Below are positions 20,530 to 30,800 of a stretch of DNA of 64,000 bases, one piece after another. Positions within the stretch are counted from its first letter, which is position 1. Each line of letters opens with the position of its first letter. The notes below the pieces were generated by a model. It was not told where the DNA came from. It ran no database searches and saw nothing but the letters and a program-made list of their open reading frames with translations. Source of the DNA: Wolfiporia cocos (Eukaryota > Basidiomycota > Agaricomycetes > Polyporales > Phaeolaceae); the NCBI GenBank assembly GCA_029448655.1, contig JACCLO010000017.1:248001-312000 (forward strand), written 5' to 3'. The translations under genes were made by a program, and so were the position numbers.

Positions 20530-21415
20530 TTAACCATTTGAAGTTGACAGTTGCTGCCATAGCTCAGTTGGCTGTTGTGTTGTGGTGCATTGTTGTCCTT
20601 CTGTGCTTGGGCCTTTGGCTTGAATCCCAGTGTTACATTTTATTTTCGTGGTAGATTAAATCTGCATGCAAACCTAGCTCACAACTGCAATTTCTTAAGC
20701 AAAGGGCACTTGGCAGATCAAGATATTTGACTGAAACTCTACGAGAAGAAGTTGCCACAATTCTCTGTGATGAGCCTATATCAACAGAAGGACCTCAGCC
20801 CACATTCAGAGGGTCACCATCCACTCAATGCCCAGAACACCTTTGTGTGGCAGGAACCACTGGCCTGAGCATGCCATATCTCTCACAAACTTCCTGCAGC
20901 TGGAGTACAGAATACACTGAGCATTCACATGAGCTCCACACATACTTCACCCTCAGGCTCCTCAAGTTCATGTGGGACATGGACCAGGTTGTTGTCCTCT
21001 GCATGCATGGGGTTGAACAAGTGGATATGCTTGAGGAAGTACCTGATTGAGCTCGTGTATTTTTGCTTTTGTTGGTACATGATGCTGTAATTGGACTATG
21101 CCTCACTGTCAATGAGTCACCTCAAAGCTATCTCACATGTGAAGCTTCGAAGGATGTGCCTCAAGGCATATTGACAAGCCGTTCCTTATTCCACTAGTGA
21201 GCTTGCTGGATGCTCTGCATGCTGGAACCGGATGACGGACCTACCTGATAGGAGTTATCCATCCTTGCCCACTCTTAATCCTTGTTTGCACATGACTGAG
21301 GGGTTGAACCTGCTAGAGCAAGGGCAGCAGTGGTGTATGGAGCTGTGTCATGAAAATGACATGTTTATGCCCCCTAGTCGCCTCGAACCCCTATACTTAC
21401 GTTTATAGATCACCT
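20530..21415 (+). repeat. Right inverted-repeat arm, uninterrupted copy
   Basis: About 890 bp, complementary to the three left-arm segments once the LTR insertions are removed. It begins with tRNA-like Pol III boxes and continues with an open frame at 20727-21050 that has no recognised domain. It may be a large SINE-like element; its 3' limit is unknown because the left copy is cut at 6888. Confidence 0.88.
20560..20627 (+). promoter_or_regulatory. tRNA-like RNA polymerase III A and B boxes
   Basis: A box TAGCTCAGTTGG (20560-20571) matches the TRGCNNAGYNGG consensus fully. GGCTTGAATCC (20617-20627) fits the B-box consensus at 9 of 11 positions. The spacing is longer than in a standard tRNA and no clover leaf folds, so this looks like a tRNA-derived promoter rather than a functional tRNA gene. 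Confidence 0.5.
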
Positions 21416-22240
21416 GATTTAAGGATCGATGCGTTACCTTTAGACTATCTAGCTACAAGGGTCACCTGACATATATATGTAAGCATTTGGAGTTAGTACT
21501 TAGCGATGTCATGATGACATCATTGTGGGGCCTTATGGGTCATAATGATGTCATTGTGGGGCAGCCTTAAAATAGTCAATGCTCGCTTTCATGTATATAT
21601 ACTGTAGTCGTCTGAGGGTTACACCTCAGACTTCTTATTTTGACTCTGGGGTGTTCATCCCCCTTACTTTGCACTATCCCTCTGCTGCACATGTCTGCCT
21701 GCTCATCTGGGAGCCCCTTGACCTCACTGTAGTGCCCTTGGACTACCCTTCGACCTCGACAACCTCGACAGTGTTGGGCCTGCTGGTATCTGAAAGACGC
21801 ATGCAGTGGGAGTAGGACGTGTGGTGGTGGAGTGTTAGGTGGAGGATATGATGGTCACAAAGTTTGTGACAAGCTGGCAGGCTTCCCAGCCTGAGGTGCC
21901 ATATCATGTAACTAGCACAGCATTCCAATCTCAATCTCCTGTGCATTTGTGAACCAGGGCTCAATATGTCGTGCAAATACATGCTATCTGCTCTCTATCA
22001 GCACTAGAAATGCAGACAATGGCTGATATGGATATCAGGGACAAATTTCATGAGGTCATGTTACATGATAGAATCTGTGAGCTAGGGACCCCAACAGTCG
22101 CTTTCCACCACTCACACTCATTTTTCCTCTGCTGTTAGGATGCCTTCCCTGATACTATTGATAATATCCAACACGACATTGCACAGCCTATTGACAACAA
22201 TGACTGAATGCAGTCAGCTTGATGCCAGAAGGGCCATTGT
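21416..22240. other. Gene-free stretch, possibly an unresolved LTR
   Basis: About 825 bp without a supported gene. It includes two near-copies of ATGATGTCATTGTGGGGC (21509-21563) and a TATATA-containing, C/T-rich segment (21590-21780) reminiscent of an LTR. I could not find matching ends or a target duplication, so no element is called. Confidence 0.4.
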
Positions 22241-22245
22241 GGCTA

Positions 22246-22685
22246 TGTCACAGATTCTGAAAAGAGGTACCCCCCTGTCTTGAACCAATGGCATTAGGTA
22301 CGCCTTGGTCACGTGCTCTTGTATGGACAATGTAGCATAGCGTAACAGTACAGGTAGCCTACCCCACATACAGTCACATGGTTACAGCTTAGATAATGTA
22401 GCACATGACTGGGCTGTGCATCGCTTTACACACAGACCCTGCCTTTAGGGTGGGTCTCTAGTAGATAGCGCCACACACCTCATGTACTTAAGCTGCGATG
22501 TTCTGGGGCCTACTCCCCAGAACTGTTATTCTGGCTGTTGGGGCAAGTCCCCCTTTGCTGTACCTCTAGGTGTGCTCGACTGAGACTCCACCTCACCACC
22601 TTGGTGTTGTACCTCTACCCTGGTCAATAGGTAGAAGGAGAGGGTCTTAAGGGTTATATTGGTGTGCCTATGTCACTTTGTGACA
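22246..22685. repeat. Solo LTR (440 bp) with GGCTA duplication
   Basis: Starts TGTCACAGATTC, ends TTTGTGACA, and is flanked by GGCTA at 22241-22245 and 22686-22690. No second copy in the window. The terminal motif is shared with the other TGTCACA-type LTRs, but the body differs. Confidence 0.88.
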
Positions 22686-23039
22686 GGCTAAGGCTCCAAC
22701 CATATAACATACATGTACAGGAAATCAGTAAATATATGGTATATGGTATATACATGGTATACATGGTTTCAGATGGTAGATTTTTCAGACATCTTGACAT
22801 AGCCAGTGCCTTGCCCATATGGCTATGGAGATTGTCTCCTCCTTCAACAACATGCCACAGGTATCAGCACTTGGCTGATGCAAGGAAAAAAATTGTTGTT
22901 CAGCATTCAACAGCCACACTAGTAGCTGGAATGGCTTAGGAATTGTGCACAATGTGTGAGATGATGGGAAACTCTTATGCATGAGTCTGTCATGGATTAT
23001 TCAGGGTTTGGGAACCCCAGTGGCATAGCATACCATAAA

Positions 23040-23421
23040 TGACACAAGCAACACTTCAAGCAACTACTCAGGGGAATAGAACTCGCACAAGGGCATATTC
23101 CTGATCTGAGGCTACTCAAGGCGTATAAGGCCAAGACGAGTCTGGGGTGCTACCCTGCTCGTTGGCCAGTATATATGCTATTCTACTGTTTGTACATTGT
23201 TTGGCAACTGTATAGTTACTACGTAAGCTGATAGTCCGTTCTGTAAGGTAAACCCTATAATGGGTGTAGGTACACGGCACAGAGTGTCCGGGGGTCTGGT
23301 AACACGTGATAGGGTGTCTAGGGTCTTGACACGTGGCTGCATAGGCGCACGCTTAGATAAGATAAGGGTTTAGGCTCTAGTCACTAGTCGTTGGCTAGGC
23401 AAAAGAAATCGGCTTGTGACA
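23040..23421 (-). repeat. Solo LTR (382 bp) with ATAAA duplication
   Basis: TGACACAAGCA to GGCTTGTGACA, flanked by ATAAA (23035-23039, 23422-23426). It is the same family as 24014-24392 in opposite orientation, with many substitutions between them, so both are old. Confidence 0.93.
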
Positions 23422-24013
23422 ATAAAGGCATAACCATGCAAAGGGTAGAAAGCCAAATACCCAAAGGCAAGCACCTAGTGTGGGAATATGAACAACATAT
23501 ATAGTGTGTCCTGCCTATAACAGCTGAGCTGTTATAGTGGCCCTTTTGGCTAAGCGGTGTTGGATGCATGTCCCCATGGAGCTGCTGGTCTGGGACTGCT
23601 GGTGGTACCGTGACAGAGTCTAATGCATGATGCAATCACTATGTGGGATAATATATAGCATAAACATAAATCTGATCTTACCTTCCGCCAAATGAGAGGG
23701 TAAGTGTTACAATCTGTGGAAGTACGCTCAAATATTTTTTTTTGACGCCTCACTAGGAAGAGGGACTTAGTGTTCAACCGCTTTATCGTGCACCTTATTC
23801 TAGGGATCCCTGCTCAACCAGTGACCCTCATTTCATGTACAACAGCCCTATGCCCATAGTTCTGCAACGTATCAGGTTCTAGTTGATATCATGTGTCTAA
23901 CCACAGGATTCTTACATTTCAGCTCTTGTTGCATTCAACCGCAACACTTCGTATTTGTCTTACTAGCATGCTAGCCTTATGGACTTAATGGTAGCAGTAC
24001 CATGGACACTATG

Positions 24014-24392
24014 TGTCACAAGCCGATTTTCTCCAACTAGCTAACAACTAGTGACAGACATTAAACCCTTATCTTATCTAAGCACCCACCTATCAATCAC
24101 GTGCAAGGACCCTGAACACCCCACACGTGAGACCAGACCCCCAGACACTCTGTGCCGTGTAGTTACACCCATTCTAGGGTTACATATGATATAACGGACT
24201 ATCAGCTTATGTAATAACTATACAGCAGCCAAACATGTACAAACAGTAGAATAGCATATATACTGGCCGGCGAGCTGGGTAGCACCCCAGACTCGTCTTG
24301 GCCTTATATGCCTTGAGTAGCCTCAGACTAGGAATACACCTTTGTGCGAGTACTATTCCCCCGAGTAGTTACTTGAGATCATGCTTGTGTCA
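24014..24392 (+). repeat. Solo LTR (379 bp) with CTATG duplication
   Basis: TGTCACAAGCC to GCTTGTGTCA, flanked by CTATG (24009-24013, 24393-24397). Inverted relative to 23040-23421, with about 590 bp between the two. Confidence 0.93.
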
Positions 24393-24447
24393 CTATGACC
24401 CCATTTGATAGTGGGTAGTATATAATCCACTGTAAATACCCATCAAG

Positions 24448-24500
24448 TTCCTCAGCTCGACCTTGTTGAATTACAAGGATCTTATACTCGTTCTCAAAGG
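24448..24500 (+). repeat. Inverted fragment of the 709-bp LTR family
   Basis: About 50 bp that resembles the reverse complement of 24875-24935 inside the neighbouring solo LTR (shared core CAGCTCGACCTTGTTG and CTTATACTCGTTCTCAAA). A truncated, older copy in opposite orientation. Confidence 0.6.
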
Positions 24501-24588
24501 CTTGAGAAATTAAGCCCTCAGCTTGTATATCGACGCTCTGCCTTTGCAAAGAATGACGAGTAGTGCACTACCCGATACACTGAGTAAC

Positions 24589-25297
24589 TGTTATGGGTCG
24601 AATACCCATTTGTATATTCGAGTCGCGAATATAGATCATTCTTCTGCACATAGGCACGTTGCCGTGTGCAAGGCAAATACTCGTTAGATGCCTTCAAGTC
24701 CTAGGTGAAGTTCCTAGGAAGTTGTTCGATATCCAATACACATTAGAGGATATAATCTGTTCAGGGTGCAAGTCGAATATAATATAAGACTTGCCTAAGT
24801 CCAAGAAGTCAATGTGCACTTCGAGGACTTAGTCGTTTGGTTGCTCAAGCGAGAAATACTGAGTGTAGTTTCCTACGTTTGAGAACGAGTATAAGACTTC
24901 TTGTTTGTACAACAAGGTCGAGCTAGAGAACCTCAACAATAAGTACATGAGTTTATATACTACGTTAGGTTTCAGGGGTCAAGTCCGTCCCAGATGTCAC
25001 CGTTACTATCTACACTATAGTACCAAACGTTTGATAGGTATGTAGTGATATATCCAAAATGATAGATAGGAATGATGGCAGTTGAACGCCATCTGTCAGC
25101 TAGCAAGTGATAGATATGAAACGGGGGACAGAGTTGGATCTGCCAAAGTCGAAACACGCCCTTTACGCTAGTACAACTGGGAATAGCCCAGTACAGTCAC
25201 GAGTAGCCAGGGGGTTTGGTTGCGCAACAAGTCCCTGTATCGTATTCGCCCAATGGTGAGATCTGCCAGCGTTCGAAAAATCAAAATAATCGTAACA
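24589..25297 (-). repeat. Solo LTR (709 bp) of the left gypsy family with GTAAC duplication
   Basis: Matches the LTR at 6179-6887 over its whole length with scattered substitutions. Perfect 5-bp duplication GTAAC (24584-24588, 25298-25302). Shows that the left gypsy family has inserted here before and been removed by LTR recombination. Confidence 0.95.
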
Positions 25298-25302
25298 GTA
25301 AC

Positions 25303-26242
25303 TCGACTTAGTTATTTCAGCTGAACGGATATTTGATCTGTAACAGTAAGCAGAGTGTGTGAATTACGACTTAACATCTTTGTATTTGTGCAGTGGCCAC
25401 CAGATTGTCCAAATCTCATATTGCCACTGCACCATACAATCTGTAGGGCACATAACTAGCTCAAGTACATATTCAAAACAACAATTTGAGGGTCTAATAT
25501 GAATGCATTCACAACAACCATATACCATATAATATATCATGTATATACCATGTTTTCGGCCATGTGTAAATACATGTACATAGTATGTATAAAAACCATG
25601 TATACATGGTATATACATTATATGGTTGGAGCCTTAAGATTCGTGGTGAGAAACTGCGACGCCTTCTTGTCTCACTCATCGGCACTTAGACCATTTGAGT
25701 GGTGAGTCTCCATGTTTAACACTTCTGCGGAGGGAGTAGATTGCAGCATTTGTGTAGAGGCTGTATAGGACTCAGCCGAAAATTAGGTCAAGGTGAGTAC
25801 CACGTGCTGCTGCCAAAACCTGTCATATTAGCAACGATTATATGGGATTTCATGTTAGTCTGTGATTGTGTGTTAAAGCATTGTGTGTCAAAGCAGTGGC
25901 GTGTTGGAGGATCAAGTCGTGCATATCAATAGGAGGCGGCCGTTCTGATTGTCATGTTGCTGTGTAATTTCCTCGCAGTCAATCGTTGCATGAGGGTAAT
26001 GGAATTGAATCTGTGCCGACAACCTAGCTGGCAGAACCAGGTTCCACAATTTATAGTGGGATCATCAACTTTAATTTATAACTAGTCATTTACTGCATAT
26101 TGTAACCTGTTCTGAATGTAGGCTTCGGCGCTGAAGCCGTTGCCTATATTCGATGCATCACGATTCTCATCCACCCCTCCGATGACGACTTATGCTGTTG
26201 CTTGTTTCCCCAGCTATAGTAATGCTTGGACCGGAATCCTTA
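25303..26242. other. Gene-free stretch
   Basis: AT-rich palindromic sequence up to 25634 (end of the TIR element), then about 600 bp with no supported gene or repeat. It lies downstream of the decayed PP2C gene. Confidence 0.5.
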
Positions 26243-26652
26243 TCAAAACCATCTTGACGCCGTCCAGAAGACCTCCGGAAGTATGCCTGGGGTGTCAAAG
26301 CCGATCCTGTGATGCGTGCGGTCGGCTATCCACTTGTACCACTCGTCAATCGTCCAGCCATGGAGAAGAGCCACAAGGGTGATGGTCATGTTGTCATAAC
26401 CAACACCATTGCGGTTATCTTCCGGTGCCAGACACAGGTCGCAAATTTTTTCGCATACTTTGTCAAGCGGTCTACCTCTGGAGATGAGAATCCGAACCGT
26501 ATCCACCACCTGCTGTGATGAGAGGCAGCCCCAGATCCCTACATGCGAACTGTCAGCAGGAGGGACATCCATGAGAGCATGCATACCAACCGTCTAGTGA
26601 TGTGCAAAGCCCGGCTCAGCTCAAAGCCCAGGGCTTGGGCCCGGCTTTGTAG

Positions 26653-27925
26653 ACTTGAGGTTAATTACCCAGCGGGTTTGTGTAGATGCAAGCGCTGAGG
26701 ATCACGTGTATTTCACGTGGATACCGACGCGTCGGGCCAGCGGCGGGCGTCTCTATGCGCCCCTTCGACATTGAAGTCTTCGGCCGACTCTCCGGTCGAT
26801 CTTGCTGTCTACGCAGTCATAACTAAGGCACTACCTCCCTATCGCTTAACACTCACCCGGCTTATCATTCCTCAGCGTGCGGGTCGATCACAGGGCCTCA
26901 CACATTCACAGGAAGCATTCAAGCGTTCCTGGGAACGTCTGCTAACAGTTCCCATCAACGGTGTGTATGTTACAGATGTTTCACGGTGGACATGTGACTG
27001 TGGGGCCCAGAAAATATCACTCATACCTCCTGTGCAAACATCTCGTACAAAACACCGGGCCTCTGCCTGCTCATTGGTGGGCTTCTGCTGTTAGATTTCA
27101 TATTCCTCCATTTTACACCGTTCCAATTGAGGGGATTGTTGCTCTGCCACCCGAGGAGCCGGCACCATATGCCTGGCATGCTCGCATGCCTCAGGCAAGC
27201 ACTGTGCCATTGTTAACTATGGTATGCAGTACAGAATCAGATGCAGAACCTACAGCCAGTGTTGGTATTTCCATTTGAATGCTGATGTCGTTGTTGACTT
27301 AGAATTTTTGTCTTCGCCGTCAAGGCCTCCGCCAACAGGAAGAGATGGTCTGATGCGAACACGTGCAGGAGGTAACGGGGGCTTCGCAGTAAGCATCCTA
27401 CTTGATCACACTACTCTATACTAAGATTTCAAAATTTTCAGCTTGACGACGAAGATGAAATCGACGTAGACCACTTAATTGCAGTTCTACGGCGATCATT
27501 GCGCATCCTTGAGGACCAACAAGATCGCGCGGAGCCACGGTGGTTCAAGAATGCAGCACATATAATGAAACCACTTATCCGCTGGGAAAGTGATATCCGT
27601 CGCCACGAACAGCGTCGTTCAATGCCCATCACGAACTCAACTACTCGCCAACAACCCCTAGCCACAAATGTTATTGGCTACAAGTACTGTATTTAACAGA
27701 GTTTCCTACATCTTGAATACAGATATCAATGAGCGATACAAGCAATTCACTATATAGTCTGTCTATCTTGCCTCGATAAGCTTCCACAGTGCCGTGGCCT
27801 TCAACTTTCGTCGAAGGGGCACGCAGAGACGCCCGCCGCTGGCCGACGCGTCAGTGTGCATGTGAAATCCACGTGATCCTCAGCGCTTGCATCTACGCAA
27901 ACCCGCTGGGTAATTAACCTCAAGT
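26653..27925 (+). mobile_element. Mutator-like element relic nested in the hAT MITE
   Basis: 1273 bp with inverted terminal repeats of about 130 bp (outer end ACTTGAGGTTAATTACCCAG) and a 9-bp target duplication with one mismatch (GCTTTGTAG at 26644-26652, GCTTTGAAG at 27926-27934). Long TIRs and 9-bp duplications are typical of MULEs. Inside is the end of a transposase with a SWIM zinc finger. Confidence 0.85.
26881..27696 (+). pseudogene. Mutator-like transposase C-terminal remnant with SWIM zinc finger
   Basis: A SWIM finger of the form CxCx(n)CxH is visible (WTCDCG then LLCKHL, about 26985-27045), but the two halves are in different frames: a run of four A residues at about 27010 replaces three. 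Downstream frames encode an Arg/Pro-rich tail (HWWASAVRFHIPPFY, later RWFKNAAHIMKPLIRW), possibly with an intron around 27390-27440. The catalytic DDE core is absent, so the copy is an internally deleted, inactive derivative. Confidence 0.7.
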
Positions 27926-29560
27926 GCTTTGAAGGGCTCGGGCTCAGCGAAATGTCAGGCCGGGCCCTCCCTGACGGCTCAGGCCGGCTCAGGCCCGGCT
28001 CAGGCTCAGGCTGGGGCTTATAGGCAATCAGGAAGGACCTCAAAGTTATCGATTTGTACAGCTCAAAATTGCAGCACAACACATTCAGAATGCACATATG
28101 TCCGCTATTTATTGTTGTCCTGATCTACAAGTACTTTTATAGCTGCCCATGACACTGACGAAAAATCTAGGTCTCGATCACAACCCCGATTGCAACCCTG
28201 ATCGCAATAGTTACGAAGTTCTGCACCAGTCACAAGTCATTTTATGGTTGTTGAGAATATTTAGGATGAAAGTATGCAAAATCTTGTACCAACGGACCTA
28301 TTTTCGCTCATTACAACAAAGCTACAGTTGCGCGCCTAAAGCCGCCGGCTCAGGGCTCGGCTACGGCCGGCTCACAATCCAAGCCGGGCTCTGAGCCGTC
28401 GTAAGCCGCCCCCAAGGCTCGGCTCGGCCCGGCTCAAGTCGGCTCGGCCAGGCCCGGCTCACGGCTTTGAGCCGGGCTTTGCGCATCACTACAACCGTCG
28501 GATGCAACGATGAGAAATTCATCATCATCTGTGATGTCGTGCTCGATAATTTCAGGATCAGCAGTAATGATCTGTGCTTCCGGCGGCAACAACGCGTTCT
28601 TCTTGTATTTAAAGTCCCCGAGGGCTCGCGTGAGTGCCAAACCATCTGATCATTGTGGGCATTAGAACCTAAACATCACGGTGGTGTAAATCGAAAGAGT
28701 ACTCGCCATTGACATATCCATTCACGATTTTTCCACCCGCTGCAGTGATACGGAGTCTCTCGTCTTGTGACCAATGTCAGTACATTATCTCATTCCGAAT
28801 CAACAGCCTATACGTACTCTCATTCTTTGGCTTGTGATCGATACTCAAATGCGTTGCCAAACCCTTCGCACTCAACACGGACCGCGAATCGCCTGCGTTT
28901 GCCTACGGCAACTTCTGTATTCAAAGCGCAATCCTTCCAAAATCTTAAAATTACCGACAACGAATATTTTGCCATCCACTGTGAGAAGCGCAGAAATTGC
29001 TGTGCAGCCATCGCGATGGTCCTCCCGTTGGAACCACGGATCTGTCAAGCACAAGTCATTATAGGCAGACATATCATGAAACGAACACCGTTGCGTGCAC
29101 GTACTATTCCGCATGCCCTCGTCTGTGCTGAGGAAAGCATTCTTCAATGCCAAACGATATTCCTTGTTGCGGTATGCGGGATCTTCAACCAGCCGTCGAT
29201 ACAGGCTCTTAGTGGCATACCATGCTGCCATACATCCTGCGTTGCACGGGTCAGACCGCTATATGTATGCAGTGCCAAGGACTAAACGCACAGCAATGGC
29301 CATCGTACACAGCAAAGAATGCATTTGTGTTTCCTTGTTTTCCATCGGCGCCAAGCTTGAAGGAATATTCGTCCTCCATCGCTTTAAAAAAAGTACGTGA
29401 GATTCACCGGAAGACATGGGGGGAGAATTGTGCTCTAAGCCAGCTTTAACAGCGTAAGGCTGTATGCTTGTGCCAAAGCAGAGACAGTGGCCATAATGAG
29501 GTGAGGAGCGGGACATACATTCTCTCCATCCTTGCATTGCGGTTATGGCAAAGTGGTACA

Positions 29561-30202
29561 GGTAGTGATGTGCCAGGCCCGGCCCGGCTCAAAAGCCCCG
29601 GCTTTGGCCCGGCTTTGGACGGCCTTGGCTTTTCAAAACCTCAGGCCGGGCCCCCATTGACGGCCCACGGCTTGGCCCGGCCCGGCCTGGGGCTTGCCCG
29701 GGGCCTGGCACTGTGAGGATGATCATCGCTGTAGCCACAAAAACTCATAATGTACCTTCTCCAACTATGTTCTGACAAAGCCAAGCTCCAGTATCTTCAA
29801 TAATTAGTGGATTATAGTGTGAAATCATCATTTCACCGGCACGGTGCTCTGTGGCGCGCCTTCCAAATGGGGCATCGTATAGGCGCCCAAAAGTGAGCGA
29901 CAGGCTTCAGCACCAAGAATTCAATCCATGGGACTATCCTTTTGCTTGAATTTAAAAATATAGACATACTACATTGGAATATGGCATACTGCTACTATAT
30001 ATATCCTTATATCATAGTTACTAGACATTTTATCTGTTAGAGCTTTCAGGCCCGGGGCTCACGGCTTGGCCCGGCCCGGCTTGAGACACAAGCCGGGCCC
30101 TGGGCCGTCTCAAGCCGTGGTGTAGGGCCCGGCCTGGCCCGGCCCAAGTAGGGCTTGGCCCGGCCCGGCCTATGGCCCAAAGCCGGGCCTGGCACATCAC
30201 TA
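29561..30202. mobile_element. hAT-type MITE (642 bp) inside a PP2C exon
   Basis: TIRs TAGTGATGTGCCAGGCCC / GGGCCTGGCACATCACTA, perfect 8-bp duplication GGTACAGG (29553-29560, 30203-30210). GC-rich subterminal repeats match the MITE at 26595. Removing it restores the reading GGNDLYHFAITAMQGW across the junction, so it interrupts coding sequence. Confidence 0.92.
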
Positions 30203-30599
30203 GGTACAGGTCGTTTCCTCCCTGCTTTGTCGCCTTATCTGTAACTTAAGACTCGTAGAAGTGAGGCACTGTACGTAGTATACAATTGGGCTGCACGCAC
30301 TGGGACTACCTAGCAACATTATCTTCCCCTATGGCCATGACGATGGTTTGATTCCAAAGAACATAACGTCAGAGTCGGCAACTCACTATGGATTATACCT
30401 AATTATTGCAGATCTTGCGCCAAATGCGGCTGGTCGCAGCAGAAGACGATGATGGGATAGGAGGCCTGCAGACGGAGGTAGGTTTAGGGTGACCGCATCT
30501 CGTGACCGCATCTCACATCTCAGGACGCGCACTTGAAAGCACCCTCACAATGTGTCGTCCTCACTATTTCCCCACAAGAAAACATCCGAATTTAATAGG

Positions 30600-30800
30600 C
30601 ATGACCTCACTGCTGCTCTTGAAGCAGCTCGTACTAAAACTACCAAGTACTCCGTCGCAACACGTCAAAAATCATCAGCGAGTTCGAGCGTATATTTGGC
30701 CCCGATAGGGTACCATACGAATGGCAGCTAGGCATCGCTGAGGCGATCCTGCCACGTCCGGATGTATCACCTAAAGCCCGCATGTTCTCTCGCAGTCGCC
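30600..30800 (+). pseudogene. Fragment resembling the start of a RecQ-type helicase domain
   Basis: Two adjoining frames read ALEAARTKTTKYSVATRQK, then EFERIFGPDRVPYEWQLGIAEAIL. The PYEWQL...AEAIL part resembles the motif-0 region of RecQ-like helicase ORFs that are repeated in basidiomycete genomes. The Walker A motif that should follow is missing. Weak evidence; the rest of 30211-31522 holds no supported gene. Confidence 0.3.

Larger units (their letters stand above)
22691..25634. mobile_element. Candidate TIR element with AGGCTCCAACCATATA ends, hit by three solo LTRs
   Basis: A perfect 16-bp inverted terminal sequence (22691-22706 and 25619-25634) is followed on both sides by AT-rich palindromic stretches rich in CATGTATACATGG. 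TA dinucleotides flank both ends, which would fit a TA-targeting element, though TA is common. Subtracting three solo LTRs and their duplications leaves about 1.46 kb with no transposase. This is an inference from the ends; a chance pairing of AT-rich palindromes is possible but unlikely for the GC-containing outer part. Confidence 0.55.
26595..28491. mobile_element. hAT-type MITE with nested Mutator-like element, at a PP2C splice donor
   Basis: Terminal inverted repeats TAGTGATGTGCAAAGCCC / GGGCTTTGCGCATCACTA with a perfect 8-bp duplication CAACCGTC (26587-26594, 28492-28499), as expected for hAT elements. Without the nested insertion it is about 615 bp and GC-rich, full of GGCCCGGC-type repeats, like the 642-bp element at 29561. 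No transposase of its own. The target straddles the exon end and first intron bases of the host gene. Confidence 0.9.
26243..30255 (-). pseudogene. PP2C-type protein phosphatase (Ptc2/3-like), broken by MITEs and mutations
   Basis: Minus-strand exons give a recognisable metal-dependent Ser/Thr phosphatase: VTDKATKQGGND, AMQGWRESMEDEY (29545-29370), NAFFAVYDGH, AAWYATKSLYRRL, a GCTAISALL block, ANAGDSRSVLSAKG, LALTRALGDFKYKKNA and EFLIVASDG (28640-28500), then WGCLSSQQVVDTV and GYDNMTITLVALLHG (26540-26330). Damage: the conserved DGHGG is now DGHC, and the following splice would create TGA. The junction before the LALTRALGDF exon does not join in frame. A 642-bp MITE sits inside the LYHFAITAM exon, and no start codon was found upstream. 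The last intron has swallowed a second MITE at its donor. Closest family is the fungal Ptc2/Ptc3 group; probably non-functional. Confidence 0.82.

Noticed and set aside
20727..21050. 107-aa ORF duplicated in both inverted-repeat arms as a conserved gene
   Set aside because: Its conservation is fully explained by the repeat copies; no domain or codon-level evidence of selection is visible.
21467..21780. Possible additional solo LTR
   Set aside because: TATA-like and C/T-rich content suggests an LTR, but no TG...CA ends with matching 5-bp flanks could be found.
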